Shown here piece after piece: positions 60,316 to 64,000 of a DNA stretch of 64,000 nucleotides. The translations under genes were made by a program, and so were the position numbers. The DNA comes from CAVPDE01 sp963707125. Lineage in GTDB: Bacteria > Desulfobacterota > DSM-4660 > Desulfatiglandales > HGW-15. The first letter of the stretch is position 1; each line of letters starts with the position of its first letter. The DNA lies in assembly GCA_963707125.1 (NCBI GenBank), contig CAVPOU010000015.1:186001-250000 (forward strand), written 5' to 3'. The notes below the pieces were generated by a model. The model did not search any database. It had not been told where the DNA came from and was given only the letters and a program-made list of their open reading frames with translations.

Positions 60316-61942
60316 TTTTCTTCTCCCTCCTTCTGCGGCTCACGAAACGACCTGCCCCATGGCCTAAGACCACGATCAGCGCCACAATCACGCTTCCCCA
60401 GCCAATCACGTTCAGCGCCCTGTTGCTGTCACGCCCAGGCATATAGAAACCAGCAAGATTGGCGAGTCTACCGTTCGCGGTGTGGCACTCCGTACAGGAT
60501 ACGGATTTTTCTTTCGGTGCGACCATGTGGGTCGTCTGGAACATGTACTGTGTTTCCGTAAAGTCAAACTCCCCGCTGAAAGGCAGGCCGGCGTACTCCA
60601 TTCCCTTGGTGATGGCCGTCTTCCAGTCGTAATCCCCCCAGTAAGCCCCCGAGCCTTTGGGGCCGAAGATCTTCGGAACGACCATGGTCTTGTGAACCTT
60701 GTCATACGGGCCCTTCCCGTTGTGGACTTTAAAAGGATAAATCCGTGACTTGGGGTCCTGCACATTCCCTTCCGGGTAGTTCAGTTTGGTCACCTTGCCC
60801 GGATCGATCTTGTCCGTGAGCAGGACGTTTCTCATGACCCCGTTGTACCAGTAATACTCGGGCTTAACGTTCTTTTCCCACCGGAACACACCCTTCATCC
60901 CGTCGTAGACAGGCCGGCCGTCCTGCATCTTCTTGATCGGTTTGCCATCCTGACGCTCACCGGCCTTGGACCAGTCCCAACTCATTTTAGTGGAATTGAC
61001 CCTTGCGAACTCGGGGATGTGGCAGGTCTGGCAGGCCACTTTGTCGGTATGATCATTGGCCTTGACCCCCGGCTTGTGTGGCTTCTCGGTGTGACAGGAA
61101 ACACAGGTGATTCTTTTTATGATATCTGACTCCAGAAGGCTTCGGCGATCTTCAGTAGCCGAAACATTGTAATGCCTGCCGGAAACCATGTGCTTTTCGG
61201 TCGTATGGCAGCGGGTGCAATTGAAATTCTCTCCCTCCATGGCCATGTGCACATCCAGGGCACGGTTCGGTTTGAACATGGAAGAATCGAGGTCTCCATG
61301 CTTCACGCCTTCCCCACCACCACCGAAGAAGTGGCAGGTGCCGCAATTCTTCCTCGTCGGAAGTCCGACGCTCTGGGCCACCTTGTTCCACTCCGGCGGG
61401 TTGTAGGTCTTGTTTTCCATCGGGAACAGGGTCGGCTCGGATACCGGATTTCCCGCAGCCGTCGGGAACTTCTCATAGGTCCCGGTCTGCTCATGACAGA
61501 CGAGGCAATCGATCTTTTCCTGTGCGGCAAAATCGAAGGTTTTGTCTTTCCACCCATACCCGGTATGACATGAGGTGCAGCGAGGCTCATTGGAAAGTAT
61601 GGAAATGCAGTAGTTGTTGACCACGAGCCCCGCTTTGCCGATCTTTCCATCCGGATCAGCCGGGCTTTTCCATCGCCAGTGAAGCGTTTTCTGGAATTGC
61701 TGCCCTGCCTCTGTGTGGCAGCTCAGGCAAGCCTTGGTCACCTCAGGCCCGCTCTTGAACTCCTGCTTGAGAGCGTCGAACTTGGAGTGATCTGCCGTGA
61801 AATTCTTGAAGTGGCTCGTGCCATACTCCTCTCCCTTGGCCGGTTTCTTCTCCGGAGTCGCTGCTCCGGAAAGGCTCGGGCTCAGGTTGAGGGTGGCTGC
61901 CAGCAGGAGCACCAGAAACCATTGCATCCATCTTGAATTCAT
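60293..61942 (-). CDS. Octaheme c-type cytochrome, tetrathionate-reductase (OTR) type
   Basis: 549 residues from the ATG at 61942 (GGAG upstream). Signal peptide (1-27). Eight CXXCH motifs at residues 72, 122, 146, 200, 242, 280, 304 and 483, with the wide gap before the last heme typical of Shewanella OTR. A C-terminal membrane helix (512-528) with a basic tail anchors it to the inner membrane, unlike soluble OTR. The family reduces tetrathionate, nitrite or hydroxylamine in vitro; the physiological substrate is open. The TusA-like gene ahead favours a sulfur compound. Overlaps the cytochrome b gene. Confidence 0.9.
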   Translation of the reverse strand: MNSRWMQWFLVLLLAATLNLSPSLSGAATPEKKPAKGEEYGTSHFKNFTADHSKFDALKQEFKSGPEVTKACLSCHTEAGQQFQKTLHWRWKSPADPDGKIGKAGLVVNNYCISILSNEPRCTSCHTGYGWKDKTFDFAAQEKIDCLVCHEQTGTYEKFPTAAGNPVSEPTLFPMENKTYNPPEWNKVAQSVGLPTRKNCGTCHFFGGGGEGVKHGDLDSSMFKPNRALDVHMAMEGENFNCTRCHTTEKHMVSGRHYNVSATEDRRSLLESDIIKRITCVSCHTEKPHKPGVKANDHTDKVACQTCHIPEFARVNSTKMSWDWSKAGERQDGKPIKKMQDGRPVYDGMKGVFRWEKNVKPEYYWYNGVMRNVLLTDKIDPGKVTKLNYPEGNVQDPKSRIYPFKVHNGKGPYDKVHKTMVVPKIFGPKGSGAYWGDYDWKTAITKGMEYAGLPFSGEFDFTETQYMFQTTHMVAPKEKSVSCTECHTANGRLANLAGFYMPGRDSNRALNVIGWGSVIVALIVVLGHGAGRFVSRRRREKKNEQRDDE

Positions 61943-61981
61943 CCTTACTCCCATTTCTCTTTCCCCTGTTCGGTTTTATGG

Positions 61982-62209
61982 TCAACCTTTGCGGATGGAG
62001 ATGCGGTAGCACTCTCCCTCCTTAGAAAATGCTTCCATCCGGTCCTGGGACTGTTTCAGAATCATGGAAAGGCTCTCAACCACTTCCTCATCCTGAACCA
62101 TGACCTCGAGCACCTCTCCAGGATTGAGCCGGGACAGAGCACTCTTGCACTTCAACAAACAGATGGGTGAAACCACGCCGATAAGATCCAGTGTTGAAGC
62201 CATTTCCAT
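61982..62209 (-). CDS. TusA-like sulfur-carrier family protein with Ser in place of the active-site Cys
   Basis: 75 residues from the ATG at 62209 (AGGGA upstream). It has the TusA/SirA pattern: LDLIGVVSPICLLKCKSAL, then LNPGEVLEVMVQD and a C-terminal KEGECYRISI strand. TusA proteins carry sulfur on the Cys of a CPxP motif. Here the aligned position is S14 (SPIC), with C17 three residues later. Either C17 takes over, or the protein is not a sulfur carrier. It is the first gene of the octaheme-cytochrome b operon and lies directly behind a sigma54-type promoter. Confidence 0.78.
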   Translation of the reverse strand: MEMASTLDLIGVVSPICLLKCKSALSRLNPGEVLEVMVQDEEVVESLSMILKQSQDRMEAFSKEGECYRISIRKG

Positions 62210-62242
62210 CCAAAGTCCCTGCAAGGCTGATGCGATTGTTTT

Positions 62243-62258
62243 TGCAAGCCCTGTGCCC
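62243..62258 (-). promoter_or_regulatory. Sigma54-type (-24/-12) promoter of the TusA-octaheme-cytochrome b operon
   Basis: On the minus strand GGGCACAGGGCTTGCA (62258-62243) matches the TGGCAC-N5-TTGCA consensus except for the first base, with exact GG-to-GC spacing. Start of transcription would be near 62232, about 23 nt before the TusA-like ATG. Confidence 0.8.
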
Positions 62259-62331
62259 GCCAATACGGATTTCTCTCCTGTCTCCAGTCCAGTGTTTTTT
62301 GACGTTTTCGCAATAAGCGACAAACGCGCTT

Positions 62332-62425
62332 TCCGTTCATGGTTCGATACCTCACCACGAACGGAAAATCTCATTATTACGATACTTTGTAAGCGTTCGC
62401 TCTGAGGTATCGAAGGGTGAACGCG
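62332..62425. repeat. Composite palindromic repeat, copy 2
   Basis: GTTCATGGTTCGATAC, CTCACCACGAACGGAAAA and GCGTTCGCTCTGAGG / GAAGGGTGAACGC blocks in the same order as copy 1 (13680-13808). It lies between the sigma54 promoter and the candidate activator site. Confidence 0.7.
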
Positions 62426-62450
62426 AACTCTTGTGAAGCTTTCTTATTTC

Positions 62451-62474
62451 GTCAACCGTGAAATGCGGCTTGAC
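62451..62474. promoter_or_regulatory. Candidate upstream activator site
   Basis: Dyad GTCAACCG-N8-CGGCTTGAC-like (GTCAA...TTGAC ends) about 200 bp upstream of the sigma54 promoter and 60 bp before the activator gene, the usual position for an enhancer-binding protein site. Confidence 0.45.
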
Positions 62475-62533
62475 GCAACCTCCCGAGAGTGTTTAAAGTG
62501 TCCTAAACAGGTGATTAAACAGGTGGGCATGAC

Positions 62534-63901
62534 ATGAACACTCAGGAGAGCAACCGTTATCTCAAGAACATCATCGGCACCATGAACGATGGGCTGTTAC
62601 TGGTCGCGCCCGATGGAACCTTGCTCATGGTGAACAAGGCCTTTGAAGAACTGACAGGGTACAAGGCAGACGAGGTGGTGGGAAGACCCTGCACGCTGCT
62701 TAATTGCGACGCCTGTGAGACCACGCTTAAGAAGGACGGCACTTCATGGTGCAGTTTGTTTGAAAAGGGGCAGGTGATCAAGAAGCGCTGTTCCCTCATA
62801 AAAAAGGATGGCTCCTGTCTTGCCGTGCTCAAGAATGCTTCTCTTCTCAAGGACGATGATGGACTCACTCTGGGGGCTGTGGAGACCCTGACGGACATCT
62901 CGGAGGTAGAAAGGCTGGATCGGGAAGTGCACCATATTTCCCATCAGCTGGAGATCAAGAATAGTTTTCAGGGGATCGTTGGAGACTCCCCGGTGATGCA
63001 GAAGATCTACCAGGTCGTTCAGAAGGCTGCTTTAAGCGATGCACCCGTCATCATTTATGGAGAAAGCGGCACGGGGAAAGAATTGGTCGCGAGGGCCATT
63101 CATCTCATGGGCAGGAGGAAAGAAGGGCCTTTTGTCCAGCTCAACTGCGCCGCGCTCAATGAAGCCTTGCTCGAGAGTGAGCTTTTCGGTCACATCAAAG
63201 GGGCCTTCACAGGAGCCTATCGTCATCGAATCGGCCGGTTCGAAGCAGCCCATGAAGGAGACCTCTTTCTTGACGAGATTGCGGACATCCCTGTGGCCAC
63301 GCAGGTGAAGCTCCTCCGTGTCCTTGAAACAAAACAGTTCGAGCGGGTTGGAGACCATCGCCCCATCTCGGTAGACGTTCGGATTATCACGGCCACAAAC
63401 AAGGATCTTCAGGAGATGATCGACGGCAAGAGATTCAGAGAGGATCTCTTCTTTCGCATCAATGTCATTCCTATTCATCTTCCGCCCCTTCGCGAGCGAC
63501 TGGAGGACGTCCCCCTTCTGGTGAACGCTTTTGTGGAGCGCTTGCGGGAACGGACAGGGAAGAGGATCACCGGTTTGTCGCCGGAGTCCATGGACCGGTT
63601 CATGTCCTACTCGTGGCCGGGTAATGTGCGGGAGCTGAAAAGCGCCCTGGAGTACGCCTTTGTGATTGCAGAAAAAGGAATCATTGCTTTGGGGCAGTTG
63701 CCGCACCCGCTTGTTTCGCCGGCAACCCGTTATCCTGCAAACCTGAAGAAACCTGAAGAAAAAATCGCTCTCATTGAAGCTCTCCGGCAAAGCAACGGAA
63801 ACCAGTCCATGGCAGCAAGGACTCTGGGGGTTAATCGCGTGACCGTCTGGAACCGGATGAGGAAGTACGGCATTGATCTCCGGAAGGTGATGCTGCCGTG
63901 A
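62534..63901 (+). CDS. Sigma54-dependent transcriptional activator with Cys-rich PAS domain
   Basis: 455 residues. PAS domain (about 8-125) with cysteines C53, C58, C61, C73, C86 and C95, suited to metal or redox sensing. AAA+ core: Walker A GESGTGKE (176-183), sigma54 contact GAFTGA (223-228), Walker B DLFLDEI. C-terminal Fis-type helix-turn-helix (SMAARTLGVNRVTVWNRM). No receiver domain, so it senses directly. It is divergent from an operon with a sigma54 promoter, its most likely target. AGGTGG lies ahead of the start. Confidence 0.93.
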   Translation: MNTQESNRYLKNIIGTMNDGLLLVAPDGTLLMVNKAFEELTGYKADEVVGRPCTLLNCDACETTLKKDGTSWCSLFEKGQVIKKRCSLIKKDGSCLAVLKNASLLKDDDGLTLGAVETLTDISEVERLDREVHHISHQLEIKNSFQGIVGDSPVMQKIYQVVQKAALSDAPVIIYGESGTGKELVARAIHLMGRRKEGPFVQLNCAALNEALLESELFGHIKGAFTGAYRHRIGRFEAAHEGDLFLDEIADIPVATQVKLLRVLETKQFERVGDHRPISVDVRIITATNKDLQEMIDGKRFREDLFFRINVIPIHLPPLRERLEDVPLLVNAFVERLRERTGKRITGLSPESMDRFMSYSWPGNVRELKSALEYAFVIAEKGIIALGQLPHPLVSPATRYPANLKKPEEKIALIEALRQSNGNQSMAARTLGVNRVTVWNRMRKYGIDLRKVMLP

Positions 63902-64000
63902 AGAAGAAGGCAGTAGACAGAATACAGAAGACAGCATCAATCAGATGACAGAGGACAGGTGGCAGAGGACAGAAAAAAAATGACAAATTCCAAAATCCAA
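63902..64000. repeat. Degenerate word repeat at the window end
   Basis: AGTAGACAGAATACAGAAG and AGAGGACAGGTGGCAG words, same family as 51695-51760 and 53686-53828. No gene start is visible. Confidence 0.6.

Noticed and set aside
61982..62374. Longer 130-codon version of the TusA-like gene
   Set aside because: The extra N-terminus would be coded by promoter and repeat sequence, and the sigma54 element would lie inside the gene; the ATG at 62209 has a proper ribosome site.

Overview
The window reads as a chromosomal segment of an anaerobic Desulfobacterota (former Deltaproteobacteria) bacterium, Gram-negative, with quinone-linked periplasmic electron transfer. The basis is the gene content: two different octaheme c-type cytochromes, a sulfide:quinone-reductase-like flavoprotein with a DUF1641 partner, a 4-hydroxybutyryl-CoA-dehydratase-type enzyme, a menaquinone-type prenyltransferase, a sigma54 activator, a BamD lipoprotein and a likely selenoprotein. 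No species is assigned. I see no tRNA, rRNA, CRISPR array, prophage, transposase or replication origin.

Layout. 1-5.1 kb (minus strand): a PAS sensor cut by the window edge, a receiver/PAS/kinase hybrid and a single-domain receiver, then DUF1641 and the SQR-like flavoprotein. 5.7-8.6 kb: an unrecognised nucleotidyltransferase-like gene, then the yvcK-rapZ pair. 9.0-12.7 kb: an amino-sugar operon (beta-helix acyltransferase-like protein, GlmM, NagB-like). 13.2-20.7 kb: a small exported protein, FtsY, SMC and a LysM protein. 20.9-24.1 kb: the dehydratase and a rhodanese-octaheme cytochrome interrupted by two in-frame UGA codons. 24.8-30.5 kb: a complete branched-chain-amino-acid-type ABC transporter. 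30.7-35.6 kb: a nucleotide-sugar dehydrogenase, PflX-type radical SAM protein, LarC and PgpA. 35.9-42.7 kb: cinA-thpR, recA, alaS, bamD. 42.8-47.4 kb: thioredoxin reductase and thioredoxin, a UDP-GlcNAc 2-epimerase and a dehydrogenase-acetyltransferase fusion. 47.9-59.5 kb: radA, nitroreductase, KamA-type radical SAM protein, beta-CASP nuclease, ferredoxin protein, MA-type peptidase, HU, SDR, MenA, CPBP protease. 59.7-63.9 kb: a TusA-like protein, an octaheme tetrathionate-reductase-type cytochrome and a cytochrome b, divergent from a sigma54 activator.

How the parts fit. The most striking locus is 22517-24127 (minus). A rhodanese domain whose active-site Cys-x-Cys is encoded UGA-GCU-UGA runs in frame into an HAO-like octaheme cytochrome. 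A hairpin of bacterial SECIS form follows both UGAs at suitable distances. I interpret this as one exported selenoprotein with a Sec-Ala-Sec active site. The second respiratory locus (tusA-like, octaheme, cytochrome b) has a near-consensus sigma54 promoter, a divergent sigma54 activator and a dyad placed like an upstream activator site, so it is probably an inducible sulfur-oxyanion reduction module. Several sugar genes (30.7, 44.4 and 45.8 kb) fit a scattered UDP-2,3-diacetamido-uronic acid pathway that lacks its aminotransferase here.

Most intergenic space is filled with degenerate short-word repeats and palindromic elements of several families. In at least three places the same kind of words lie inside reading frames: an insertion in the epimerase, the inter-domain linker of the sugar fusion protein, and the C-terminus of ThpR.
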